A DNA stretch of 64,000 bases. Source: Strobilurus pachycystidiatus (Eukaryota; Basidiomycota; Agaricomycetes; Agaricales; Physalacriaceae). The stretch spans positions 372,001 through 436,000 of the forward strand of contig JAHLMK010000025.1 of NCBI GenBank assembly GCA_019915135.1, written 5' to 3'. A program made the translations under genes and the position numbers. Positions 12,414 through 23,304 of this stretch are shown piece by piece; the first letter of the stretch is position 1, and every line of letters starts with the position of its first letter. Under the pieces are notes generated by a model. It was not told where the DNA came from. It did no database searches and saw nothing but the letters and a program-made list of their open reading frames with translations.

Positions 12414-12914
12414 AGGGGAATTCAAAATTGATTTCGCAACGCGATTTCGCCTGTGATTTCGCGTCTCGATTTCGACTTGTGGTTGGTTAAAAACAGTGCT
12501 CGGACAACTCGGGCAAGTCGAAATCTTGCGAAATCAGATTTCGGCTCATAAGACGGCAGCCGCTGCGGAGTTTCAAAGGATATACCCACCACAAAATTTG
12601 ACCTGTACACCTCAAAATACGGGTCGTATATATGTGTACAAGCAATGCAAAGGGTTCTGTATCTATAGATGGCTCTTCCCTTGTATGGGTGGTGGGCTGC
12701 AAAGCCTTGAGAAAGCCATGAGCCAGCCTGGAGCACTACTCTCATCGAAACTCCGAACTATAAGCCGGCCTCGGAGCAATGAAATCCAGTTTCGAAATCA
12801 GGGGATGTCAGAGTAGAGGCTGATTTTGCCCTCAGTTTTCGACTAACCACCACTCGAAATCATACGCGAAATCAGAGGCGAAATCGCGTTTCGAAATCAA
12901 TTTTGAATTCCCCT
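12414..12914. mobile_element. MITE, 501 bp, long terminal inverted repeats, ATT target duplication
   Basis: The ends form an imperfect inverted repeat of about 60 bp beginning AGGGGAATTCAAAATTGATT. Both arms contain repeated GATTTCG units. The element is flanked by ATT on each side (12411-12413 and 12915-12917). It has no coding capacity and fits a non-autonomous DNA transposon; the 3-bp duplication points toward a PIF/Harbinger-like mobiliser, though the duplicated trinucleotide is not the classical TWA. Confidence 0.7.
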
Positions 12915-13199
12915 ATTGTTCTCCCGAAATGTGGGCGGCAGCTCATTGCCCAACATTCCCTGTTGAGTCAACAATGCCCCTCCGAGACGACTGACCTCTG
13001 TTCGGTGCTCATTCACTGCCTGATTGGGTCGAGCAATTGCGAGGCCACTGGAAATGTGCTAGCCACCTATAAGAGCGGTACGCATTGTTGCGTGCTGTGC
13101 TGCAGCCCCTCATCGCCCAATGGTCAGGCTCAATCCTCGCCGCAAGTGCGCGGACAAGCTCGCTGGTAGCATAGCGAGCTATCGCCCCGTGGGTCCCGG

Positions 13200-13640
13200 A
13201 CTCCACGCACGACCCAGGCCAAGAGGGGCCACGCAAAATTACCGTTGCCGTGGGTTTTCGACCACGGCCACGGCTCACGGTACCACGGTACCACCACGGC
13301 ACTAGGGTTAGGGTAATCCCATGTTCACCCAAAAGTTGTCGAAATGGTGCTTTCCTGTGAGGTATCCGAGTTGATTGGGTATATTATGCCAGTATGTATA
13401 CTTATATTAATGCGAAGGAGTGTTGAGACCACTGTACGAGTAAGAGAGTGATGTTCGGACTTGACGATCCGAGCCGTGGACCACGGCTCTGAGACACGTG
13501 ATCACGGCACCACGGTAGCACCACGGTAGCTATCACGGCTCGACCACGGTACCACCACGTCCACCACGGCTCCTCTCAACGGCTCACGGTAGCAGCACGG
13601 TCCTCACGGCGCTACACGGTAGCATCCACGGCACCTCATA
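13200..13640. repeat. Cluster of CCACGG/GGTACC short repeats, left flank of the large transposon
   Basis: More than a dozen CACGG(T/C) motifs occur here, often as CCACGGTACC, split into groups near 13250-13305 and 13470-13640. A smaller cluster of the same motifs lies at 27370-27475, on the far side of the MULE-like gene. Short repeats at both flanks of a transposase gene often are subterminal transposase-binding sites, so I read both clusters as near-terminal parts of the large element. I could not define exact ends or a target duplication. Confidence 0.4.
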
Positions 13641-14126
13641 CAGCGTGACAGCAAAGTGACAAGGCTCTTACAGGTGCGTGATGATCCAACTTGGCTCACC
13701 TCAAGACCACTCCAGAACGTCAGGGATAGTCCAAACACCGGTTTCGAACCATGGGCGCCGGTCATACAGACTGTTTGTGACTGGTTTCGTGTGGTCGAAA
13801 ATTCTACTAACTCAACTAGATCCAGATCTTGTTCCGCTTGCTGCCAACCACGTATCTACTATATTCCGCGTATTGCGGTCATTCTACGCGACTAGAAACT
13901 GGAATGGAGAATATATTTGTGTATTTATATGTTCACCGTGCGCCAATATCACTTTTTATTCCCCTTCTTCGGTGCCTCTTTCTGTGTCGTCGCGACAGCT
14001 TTCTTGACTTGCCTCTTTGGCTTAGGTCTCGGCTTGGTGTTGATCTCGGGTGACGCGTTTTTCTTCTGGAGCTCAATATATGCTTCTCCGGTCTTCCAAG
14101 GAGTGAGTAAGTGTTCTGTCTGTTTC

Positions 14127-14566
14127 TAGAGATCCCCACGAGTTATTCAATGATCTGAACCTTGATCCTCAGAGAGGATATCCTCTCCAAAATTAAATAA
14201 ACCTTGATCCTTTCAATGATCCTTAAGTTCGGATCATTGAGCAATTCGAATCAAGGATCATTGAATGATCCTTCCATGTTTGGGTGATAGATGTCTGATG
14301 TCTGATAGAATATGCATGCATAATCATCAATATGTACCATTGAAAGCTGTTTAAGTACTGTGGAAGCTTTTCTGTACTTGTATTTGCATAAAGTCAATGA
14401 TTCAAGAATGATCCTTCAATGATTTTTACCTTCAGTGAATGAACCTTGATCCTTACAATGATCCTTAGGTTCGGATCATTGACATGTTAATGATTTGAAC
14501 TTCGGATCAAAGTCAAGGTTCGGATCAAGGATATCCTCTACTTCTAATGACTCGTGAAGATCTCTA
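14127..14566. mobile_element. hAT-like MITE 1 (440 bp) in the last intron of the MULE-like gene
   Basis: The ends are TAGAGATCCCCACGAGT and the inverted TAGAGATCTTCACGAGT. An 8-bp duplication TCTGTTTC flanks it (14119-14126 and 14567-14574), which fits the hAT superfamily. The interior is filled with short repeats around GGATCATTGAATGATCC in both orientations. It has no coding capacity. It sits inside the last intron (14093-14590) of the host gene and would lengthen that intron from about 49 to about 497 nt. Confidence 0.85.
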
Positions 14567-15209
14567 TCTGTTTCTGGGAGTCGGACTTACTGCAAGCTCT
14601 GAGTCGGAACCTTCACGAAGATCGTCAACCCACTCAGTCCTGTCAGTGTGGTATGGTGACCATCCATCCTGATGATGTCCTGCATTGAGCCCCCACTGAT
14701 GATTACCAGCAGTACCAGCAGCTTGGGATCGTGCGAACATTCGATCTTCAAGGAACTCGATGGCCTCGAGGTCAACATCAATGGGATCCAGCCTGGGCTG
14801 TCCTGTCAACGATTGTCCGGTGAGGCTAACCTGTACATTCCAAGCGTCTTCGAGTAGCTCCATGACACTGTGCGACGGGTCCTCCTTGTGTAAGCGAGTG
14901 GCAATCATAATAGTTCCAGCATGAGCCATGGGAACGAGAGACACCCAATGGACGCGATGCTTGCCCTGAAAGCGCACTGAGAACCAGTTGTCAATCCGTG
15001 ACCAGTCGTCCTTTGGGATACCTCCAGTGTAGGGTACTGAGGCGGTGATTGGTCGATTAGACTTGGATTTCAACCAAGCCAGGGCAGGGATCGATTCGGT
15101 TGACATATCTCGTGCTTGTGTCATCAGATCGAGGAACACCTGCCAGAACGGCAGCAGCGCCGCGTCAATTTCGGCCGTGAAACGCTTTTTAGAGTCTTGA
15201 GATGTATCT

Positions 15210-16093
15210 TGTTACGACCTGATCCCGCCGTGACAAGGACTCGCTCACGATGGCGCGCCTCTACGCTCCAACCGTGGCTTTCCTGCGGGCACAACACGCA
15301 TATCTCCGGGACGCTTCCGTCCAGTCGCTTGGGAGGGATCGCGGAGGACCTCGACGGATGCTCCTCCGTATCGCCCAGAGAGTGAACACCCAGGAGACCC
15401 CGTCTCCTGGTGTCGCGCGCTTCATCGGACCCGGTCCAAGATGTGGCGCATTGAGATCCTTCGTTCGAGGAGTGGGGGGCGATACCGGAGTCACCGAGGG
15501 AGGGCATGGGGGGAGCCCTTGCTCAGAGGGAGTCAGAGTATCCGGCAAGAGAATGCGGAAGGAAACTTGATAAGGACGAAGTCTGACTATCTACTACAAA
15601 GAGCGTCTGTATTTATACGTCGACCTCTTGATGAATAACTCCTCTTCTCGAAGGTTCCGTCGGGAGCGCTCCCGACGCGTCGGGGGCGATGTGCTGCGGT
15701 AGCGCATGGTACTTTTGATCGAGCAAGGAAGGCGCGCTAGATCGAGCACCGCTGATTGGACGATGGGCGGGATAAGGCGGGATGAAGCGGGATAGGGCGG
15801 GCCGCCGCCCATGCCATGCGGGACTGATCAGAAGATAGCGATCATTGAGTCATTCCTCGACCCAATGGGGCGTCGCTCGTACGGAGTGGCGGGAATCGAG
15901 GGGAGGCGGCCGACGGATGTGACGTTGGTCCGGCTAGCGAGGCGCGGCGAGGCGCGTAGGGATCTGATCGCGTTCCATCGGCAACTCCCGTGATGGCGCG
16001 ACCTGTTCTTTGGGATAAGTTCTCTCCTATGTGGCGCACCCAATCTATAGTTCATGCGCGATCTCGTGACAGGTCCACGACCGAGTCATGACA
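15210..16093 (-). repeat. 3' LTR (in the element's minus orientation)
   Basis: 884 bp, TG...CA ends. It retains AGGACGAAGTCT (plus strand, 15573-15584), a perfect match to the presumed primer-binding site, while the other LTR carries one change there. Confidence 0.9.
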
Positions 16094-16110
16094 ATATCCC
16101 CTCTTTAAGT
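16094..16110 (-). other. Probable polypurine tract
   Basis: On the minus strand the sequence AAAGAGGGGATAT directly abuts the 3' LTR. Its position and composition are right for the plus-strand primer of an LTR retrotransposon and support the minus orientation. Confidence 0.5.
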
Positions 16111-16880
16111 TTCTCGTCCCGAGAAACGTAAGAGGAGCTTCCGTAGGCAGCGCCTTTTCGATTTTGGGAAAGGACCAAGTCCAAGTCGGACATTCAGTCG
16201 AGTCATCTCCAACGTGACGGGCGTCATACTCCTGGGGATTCTCTGGGGAATCCCTCGTCCAGTGCTGATTTTGGTAGAGACCGAAAGTTTAATGGACAAG
16301 GGCCCGCACGTTCGTTGGTTTCTTGATACGAGCCCAAGGCTGTGCGCTTCTTTAGCTGTGACTTCTTTCGGGTACAATGCGGGTCCCTGGATTTGAGTGG
16401 GTTACAGGCGCGTTCGTCACATGGCCGTGCACGCCTCTTCACGCCGGGAGGCCTCTCCGCTTGGTATAGGACAGTCCGAATAGAGTGGTGGCGTAGGCAT
16501 CCCGTCGTACTCCAGCGATTTCCCGACGCCTGATTTCGTCAAGGCGCCTTATCAATGATCGCCGTTCCCTAGAGATCTGTTTGGAACGCCGCGCGCTCAG
16601 ACCCCGATGTCGTTAACTTCTGCCGATGGCATTTTCTCATACTGGATCGTCCTTTTCGAGGACGGTAATTTCCTAATCCAGCGGAAGTTCTTAGCGCGCC
16701 TCCGTCGAATATATGTCGAGAATCCGGTTCGTCCCAACTGTCCAAAGCTTAAAGTTTTCTGATTCGGGAATCGTCCTGATTCTGGGGGATGGGAAGGTAA
16801 TTCCCGGCAGGGCCTCCAGGAAGGGATTGGAGTACAAAAACTCTTTCTGCGTCCAATTCCTTCCTCATTCCTTTCCTGCC

Positions 16881-17681
16881 ATGTCGTCTGTGTCTTCGTT
16901 GTTGCGCTCGCCCACTCCTCCGCGGGTGTCTACCCCTCGTCGTTTGAGCACTCTCTTCGTGTCGGCCCCGCTGGTGGTCAACGGAATTCGTTTGCTGTCC
17001 CGGGACGGTTTCCTGGTTTGGGTGCGAGGTGATATTGCTCGCCCTTCACCCGCGATCGTGGAGGCCTGGTCGCGCTGCGTTGGTTGCATAACCGAGGCCC
17101 TCCGAATGGCCTCGACATCGTCGAAAGAGATTACTGATCCCTTGGTATGGGCTTCACTAGTAAGCCTCTTTTCCTTTTGGCCCCGAGGTTGGTTTTAACG
17201 GAGTCGTTTTCCTAGTTCGTCCTGTTTCGCTCATCGATCGCACATTTGGGGAGGGTGTTCTTTCGTCCGCCCTTGTCGTGGTGGGCTTTGACGCGCCCGT
17301 CTCCTTCGGCTACCCTGCGGGCGTTCTCGACCTGTGCTTGGCTCCTGTTCGCCCCTCACGGTGTGGTTTTCGTCTATCGCCTCGCGATACTTTACTAACC
17401 GGGATATTTTCCTTGGACTTTTAGTCAATGCCTTTCCTGGGTCGGCGCCGGACACGACGATGTACTGTGTCGACGCCTTCGACCTCATCCTTCGCTATCT
17501 TTGGGATCACCTCTCCATCCGTCGCCTCATCGCCATCCTTTGGGCGTCGGAGCGGGATCCGGCCATTGCCGCCTGTTTTCATGAGTTCATGACTGCGGAG
17601 GAGACCCCAGGATCGGCGACCCGTTGGAACATGACTTTTGAGGAGTGGTCCCGGTCGATGGACTCGGCGCAGGGTTGGTGA
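16881..17681 (+). CDS. Intron-containing gene carried antisense inside the LTR element
   Basis: Exons 16881-17159, 17216-17360 and 17425-17681 join in frame to about 226 residues. The first intron is GTAAGC...CCTAG and the second contains a textbook TACTAAC branch site before TTTTAG. The protein has no domain I recognise; the last exon (YCVDAFDLILRYLWDHL, WNMTFEEWSRSMDS) has a helical look. It runs opposite to the inferred retrotransposon transcript. That would explain why its introns survive: they lie on the wrong strand for splicing of the genomic RNA. It may be a captured host gene or an accessory gene of the element. Confidence 0.55.
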
Positions 17682-18163
17682 GGGATGTGGTCGCTTCGAG
17701 GGGATGTCGTGGGGATTTTTTGAATGCATAGGTACGGGCATGGACCCAATACGTCTTCGATAGTAGTTCTCAATCCGCGCCTCTTGTACTTTTTTATAAA
17801 TCTATGCACCTGTCTTGATGTCGTCTGGTGTTGGTCGAGCGAGGAGACAGTTCTCCTAGGTCGAGGACCTTTGGTGAGGCGTCGGAACTTGTCGCGTTCG
17901 CGCGTCGCGATCGACTGATTGCAACGCGGTTCGTGGGATCGGGCCCTCGGCCCTGATCGCCGAGTGGTTGGGTTACCGCTTCCGCTGAGTGGGAGCCCTC
18001 TATTTCTCTTCGCGTTTTCCAGTTCGACCTCCCCGAGGTTCTGAGGACCGTCTTTCGTTACGCGGGGCCCTGTCGAATTGCCTAATTATTTGAGTCCTGG
18101 GTTGTCCGTGCCGAATAAATGTTGTTTCCGAAAATGGGGGGGGGGCGCGTTGCGCGAAACCCA

Positions 18164-19120
18164 TCAGTCCTCTTTTTCGTCGAGGAAGAATACAACGTCG
18201 TCGACGTAGTGAATTTCGCGCCAGACGCTGTTGGAAGGGTTTCGAGCATTGCGTCTTTGTAAACGGGAACGACGTTGGAGTTCCTTTGAGAGAGGATTAT
18301 AACGAACCACTCCATTACTAGTCAATGGTGATTCGATTGAGTATATCAGTTCGATGTGAAGTTCTCTGATGAACCCAGGGGACCGTATTCGTCGAAGGGG
18401 TTTCTCCAGGTAGTACTGGGAGAAATGGTGCAGGTGTCGTCGGGTTTGTCGTTGCGAGGCGGGGAGGTGTCCCCCGGATATCTGTGAGAATGTTGCCAGG
18501 GCGAGTGTATACCCTTTTACGAAGGAACGGAGGAGGGGCCAGTCCTCCACTGTTCGCGATATTTGGTGGACCACGTCCATTATCCGTAGTACCCTTCGTG
18601 TTACTTCTAGGTGGGGTGGTGTCCCCTCCTCTTCGTCGCGTAAGATCGTCACCTGAGAGGAGACATATCGGAGTTGGGAGAATAACCGTATGTCGGTTTG
18701 GTCGAGTGGATCGAGGGATGGAGCTTCGTGCGAGGTGGTGCTGAGTACCAGAGTAGTTGTTGTGAACGGGCCTTGAGTTATTGATATGGTGTTGTACGGG
18801 CAGTAGGGAGACTTCGTCCTATTGTTACGACCTGATCCCGCCGTGACAAGGACTCGCTCACGATGGCGCGCCTCTACGCTCCAACCGTGGCTTTCCTGCG
18901 GGCACAACACGCATATCTCCGGGACGCTTCCGTCCAGTCGCTTGGGAGGGATCGCGGAGGACCTCGACGGATGCTCCTCCGTATCGCCCAGAGAGTGAAC
19001 ACCCAGGAGACCCCGTCTCCTGGTGTCGCGCGCTTCATCGGACCCGGTCCAAGATGTGGCGCATTGAGATCCTTCGTTCGAGGAGTGGGGGGCGATACCG
19101 GAGTCACCGAGGGAGGGCAT
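18164..19120 (-). CDS. 318-codon open frame of the LTR element, starting inside the 5' LTR
   Basis: On the element's own strand this frame begins at an ATG about 77 nt downstream of the inferred transcript start, runs through the rest of the LTR and the primer-binding site, and ends in the interior. It has no zinc knuckle, protease or reverse transcriptase motif. Its place is that of gag, and the middle is rich in Arg, Leu and Gln (LRSFVKGYTLALATFSQI, then RQTRRHLHHFSQYYL). Whether it is translated is unknown; the open frame could also be chance in GC-rich sequence. Confidence 0.4.
   Translation of the reverse strand: MPSLGDSGIAPHSSNEGSQCATSWTGSDEARDTRRRGLLGVHSLGDTEEHPSRSSAIPPKRLDGSVPEICVLCPQESHGWSVEARHRERVLVTAGSGRNNRTKSPYCPYNTISITQGPFTTTTLVLSTTSHEAPSLDPLDQTDIRLFSQLRYVSSQVTILRDEEEGTPPHLEVTRRVLRIMDVVHQISRTVEDWPLLRSFVKGYTLALATFSQISGGHLPASQRQTRRHLHHFSQYYLEKPLRRIRSPGFIRELHIELIYSIESPLTSNGVVRYNPLSKELQRRSRLQRRNARNPSNSVWREIHYVDDVVFFLDEKED
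18809..18820 (-). other. Self-complementary primer-binding site
   Basis: On the minus strand AGGACGAAGTCT lies 2 nt inside the 5' LTR and is fully complementary to AGACTTCGTCCT, the likely 5' end of the transcript as preserved in the other LTR. No TGG-type tRNA primer site is seen next to either LTR. Confidence 0.65.
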
Positions 19121-19706
19121 GGGGGGAGCCCTTGCTCAGAGGGAGTCAGAGTATCCGGCAAGAGAATGCGGAAGGAAACTTGATAAGGACAAAGTCTGAC
19201 TATCTACTACAAAGAGCGTCTGTATTTATACGTCGACCTCTTGATGAATAACTCCTCTTCTCGAAGGTTCCGTCGGGAGCGCTCCCGACGCGTCGGGGGC
19301 GATGTGCTGCGGTAGCGCATGGTACTTTTGATCGAGCAAGGAAGGCGCGCTAGATCGAGCACCGCTGATTGGACGATGGGCGGGATAAGGCGGGATGAAG
19401 CGGGATAGGGCGGGCCGCCGCCCATGCCATGCGGGACTGATCAGAAGATAGCGATCATTGAGTCATTCCTCGACCCAATGGGGCGTCGCTCGTACGGAGT
19501 GGCGGGAATTGAGGGGAGGTGGCCGACGGATGTGACGTTGGTCCGGCTAGCGAGGCGCGGCGAGGCGCGTAGGGATCTGATCGCGTTCCATCGGCAACTC
19601 CCGTGATGGCGCGACCTGTTCTTCGGGATAAGTTCTCTCCTATGTGGCGCACCCAATCTATAGTTCGTGCGCGATCTCGTGACAGGTCCACGACCGAGTC
19701 ATGACA
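18823..19706 (-). repeat. 5' LTR (in the element's minus orientation)
   Basis: 884 bp. It includes TATAAATA on the minus strand (19223-19230) and, 33 nt downstream, the inferred transcript start at about 19197. The 12-nt start here differs from the 3' LTR copy by one CG-to-CA change (plus strand), which leaves a G-U pair with the primer-binding site. Confidence 0.9.
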
Positions 19707-21116
19707 TATCTTCATCCTCGCGCTCCTCCTTCACGATGTGAGTAAGCTTCCACATCCCCAGCTTGACATGAAATGTCAGTCTAAAGACCACATAACAGTA
19801 TATGGACCTACACGAATGAGTCGCCTGGCTGTCGCGTCCTTCCAGCACTCGTCACGGAGATCGCAATTCTTCACGCCGAGGAGAATGTCACCCGGCTTGT
19901 GAGAGCTTTCTTTTGGGAATAGACAGCCCCGCCATAGTTTTGCGGTCCAAGTTTGGCCCACAACAGCAATGAGACGAACTGGATAGAAGTATGTTCCCAG
20001 ACGAACAAGCGCGCCCTTTCCGGGCCTAATACATCTCAGCATTAAGTATGAAAGCAAATCAGTAGTATCACTTACAGTAGTCGATGTTTCAATGTAATTT
20101 CGCGCTCACTATAGCTTGTTGAGGGTTGCAATACCGAGTCAAGAACAGTAAGAACTTACAGACGAGCATATTCCTCCTCTACATAACTCTTGCGACCTTT
20201 GCGACTACTCCCGGGCATGATCTCACGCATTGCTTCAAGGGAGCAAAATGTGCACGTAAACTTGTACGCTGACAGGCGTGGCTCGCGTGCGTGTCCGTGC
20301 AGACCACGCTGACAGGCAAGATGTGAGCTCAAACTACAGTCCTCGCATTCGAGAACGGTCTCTTCAAGCTCAACACGGTCACCGTCACCCTCAGCCCCGC
20401 ACCGGCATTGAAGACGAACGGCATCGGATAGTGGAGGCGAGCTCGAGATAGGATGGTCTGGAGGTGGATTGAGCTCCTCGGATTCGGGACTTCCAGGTTG
20501 CGGTGGTGCGGTTGGCTGAGGGTGAATGATAACACGAGCCTCATAGTCCTTTCGTGTTCTGTTTTCGGCTAGAGACCAGGGTGTTTCTGCTGGGCCAAGG
20601 ATTGTAAAGCTATCCCGCTCGAGATAAACATCCGGGATTTGAGTCGAAGATGTGGATGTGAAGTCGACGTGGAAGGTAGTCTGAGTATGGGCAATCTGCC
20701 GTGATGTGAACGCCTGCTGAGTAGTCCGGCCGCCTAGTAGACGATAGATAACCTCGGTTGTTGAGGCAGGACCGTGCAAGGACCGCGGAGATTGAGCAAC
20801 TGTGCCACCACTCAGATGAGTCGCGACTGTGGCATCAGGGATGGCAATCATACAGCCGTCGCTTGCGTTAGAGTCATGGAAGAAGATCTCTCGTGACATC
20901 GAAGATGATGGAGGTCCCAGAGAATGCGTTACAAAGTGGTTGCCGTTAATGAAGAAGACCCGTGAGACAAGTTCATAGGTGACGCCGGCGTCCGCGTCCT
21001 CAAGCAGCTCGGGAATATCCCAGGAGGCTGTCGAGTTTTCGATGTCAAAGCGCATGACCAACATCACTGGCAAGTGCGTCAGGATGCACATTGAGGAGGC
21101 ACTTCCCGAGCACAGC

Positions 21117-21578
21117 TAGAGATGTCCACGAATATATATTCGAGTATATTCTTATTCATGCACACGAATAATCCTCCCTCCAAGGGTCATAATTGTTGTT
21201 CATGAATATACTCTTAATCTTATTCGTCAACTTAATCTTCACTGCGAATATTTCGCTTTTATTCATGAATATTCACAAATATACGAGTATAATCATCTCA
21301 ATGTCACTCAAGATCACAGTTCAAGTTATTGAATGACTTATAAATCATTCAAACAGCATCTAAATTTATCATAAACTTGTCTTTAGTACTGAGAATTCAG
21401 TATTGTCAGACACTCATGAATGAGTTGAGGATTATGTGAACTTAAAGGTTCATATTCTATATTTGTCAACTTATTCTTATTCACGAATATAATATATTCG
21501 TCATATTCATATTCATGAATAAGATTAAGAATATATTCATGAATATTCTCCTTTACTCCTTATTCGTGGTCATGTCTA
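21117..21578. mobile_element. hAT-like MITE 2 (462 bp) in an exon of the MULE-like gene
   Basis: The ends are TAGAGATGTCCACGAAT and the inverted TAGACATGACCACGAAT, flanked by the 8-bp duplication AGCACAGC (21109-21116 and 21579-21586). The interior is very AT-rich, with many ATTCATGAATA-type palindromes. Removing it together with one duplication restores the host reading frame across residues about 1025-1035. Confidence 0.85.
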
Positions 21579-21689
21579 AGCACAGCGGCTTTCCTGCAAC
21601 CGTTTGCCAGCAGCTGGACAGTGGCTGCTCGTAACCACTCTGGGATATTTGAGCGCGAAGCCAAAGACCTAGTGAGCCGTTATAGATCT

Positions 21690-23304
21690 CAATAACCTAA
21701 TCGCCCAACTTGAGTATTACCTGATGCCCAAACTTAATCGTCAAATCACTTAACTTCACGATTAAGAGTACACTTATGTTTGCACTTGAAGGATGACTTT
21801 GCAAACAATTGAATGAAACAACAACATATACAGTATTTAAGTACTATCCGAGCACCCAAGTGCACCCGCCAGTGCACTCACTTGAGTGCGCATGTAAGTC
21901 CCGATACACTTACGTGCATGGCACTTGGTGTACACTCGCTCTTGACTGGCTAGTGTCCACTTACGTGCTACTCCCAGGGGCTCCGCGCTCAAGTGCGCAC
22001 TTGGCAGTCTGTCGACAAATGGTCCGTTGTACACCTCGATCAATGTCCACAGCTAGTCTAGGCTAGAAATGGCACCTAATCCTACAGGAGAGCTAGACTG
22101 GCTGTCCGTGCACGGTGCCCGTGTCCTGCGCCCCGACTCGTCCCTGAGTGTCAGCCATCGAGTGGCTCATTGTGGTATAAGCACGTAGCCGAGATGTTGT
22201 CTTTGGCACAACCCTCCCTCTCCTCTCAAGCCCCATCCTCAGTCAAGGTACGCGCCGACAACGCCTTCCTATCGGTAGACCAGATTGCTGCAGACGACAG
22301 TCTCAGGCCAGGGGAAACTGTGGCGCCATCTATGGATCGGTCCGCTGATCCTGTGAATGCACAATTACGAAAGGCAGGCAAAATGACAATGGGCGGCGGG
22401 GCATATACGAGCAGCGGCGGCTGGCGCAGTCGACTGGTACTGATGGTGGTGGTAAAGGAGAAAGAAACATTCCGTCACGTGTGTTCTTTGAGATCACTAT
22501 GTACCAAAAATGTTGTTCATGGCGCGACCTCGGCGCCAACCACATGTTCTGGGCGGATGTTACGCGCCGCCTCGCACACCCACCGTCCTTGTAAGCGATA
22601 AGGCATGTAACTGCCTGTACGCGTCGGACGTGTGCTAATCAATATCTTATATTATAGACTTATCTTGACTCTGAGGCACTACCACCAACAACACATGATG
22701 GTCTTTGCTTGGCCCTCGCACACCACGTGGTGCTTGCAGCCCTTTCTTCAAACCACCGCCATCGCCACTCGACCGCCGCCACGTATGACCTCCGACGCGC
22801 CCGTCTCCTGCAAACAATACCTCACGCATGGCCAACTCTCATACTTACCGGCAAACTCATTGTCAAAGTGGCCCTATTTCAAGTGGCGGTCCGCACACGT
22901 TTGAGCTTCCCGCATACACTGGATTCCGCGCCCACTTATTCATCTTGAACACGCGTGGAAGTGAGCTCGGCCGCCCAAGTCTGCACATCCGCGCACACTT
23001 AATTCGATAGATACAAGTGCCGCTACACCTTATTGGGTCCTACTGATACCACACTTGATCGGATGATTGAGACTTGGGGCGCGGCACTCGAGTCGGGCCA
23101 CTTGAGTGTTACCTCAAAGTGTAGTATAAGTAGATGAAATGTAACTTGTCACACTCAATCGTACACGGAAGTGGATGTTTCTAATTGTAGGCTACTAATG
23201 TGAGCACTTGAATCGACAGGCTAGAAGGGTATGGTCATGGGACACTTAAGTGTCAGGCCACGGTGCGCACCGGGAAACACTCAAGTTTGGGGATTAGGGT
23301 TCAT
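21690..23304. mobile_element. 1.6-kb non-autonomous DNA element in an exon of the MULE-like gene
   Basis: The ends carry imperfect inverted repeats: AACCTAATCGCCCAACTTGAG on the left and AACCCTAATCCCCAAACTTG inverted on the right. Many CACTTGAGTG/AAGTGCAC motifs lie near both ends. TAGATCT flanks both sides (21683-21689 and 23305-23311); adding one mismatched base gives 8 bp. Its exact removal restores the host frame through LEREVKIYNGSLG. I see no transposase; the open frames inside are short and unlike proteins. The superfamily is uncertain, possibly hAT. Confidence 0.7.

Larger units (their letters stand above)
15210..19706 (-). mobile_element. Non-autonomous LTR retrotransposon with self-priming features
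   Basis: Two 884-bp LTRs (15210-16093 and 18823-19706) begin TGTTACGACC and end GTCATGACA, flank a 2.7-kb interior and are bordered by the 5-bp duplication TATCT (15205-15209 and 19707-19711). Reading it on the minus strand, the right copy is the 5' LTR: it has TATAAATA, then a likely transcript start AGACTT(C/T)GTCCT about 33 nt downstream, and just inside the interior lies AGGACGAAGTCT, the complement of that transcript start. A purine-rich tract precedes the 3' LTR. This matches Tf1/sushi-type self-priming. I find no protease, reverse transcriptase or integrase, so it must be mobilised in trans. I noticed about five substitutions between the LTRs, indicating a recent insertion. Confidence 0.85.

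Noticed and set aside
13303..13316. CTAGGGTTAGGG as a telomere-like repeat
   Set aside because: Only two units; no array, so it carries no weight as a telomere remnant.
16713..18160. Reverse transcriptase or integrase in the LTR element
   Set aside because: I read all frames for the YxDD box, protease DTG and integrase HHCC/DDE motifs and found none, so the element is called non-autonomous.
21809..23010. Open frames in the 1.6-kb DNA element as a transposase
   Set aside because: All are short, overlap in several frames, and none contains acidic-triad or zinc-finger motifs.
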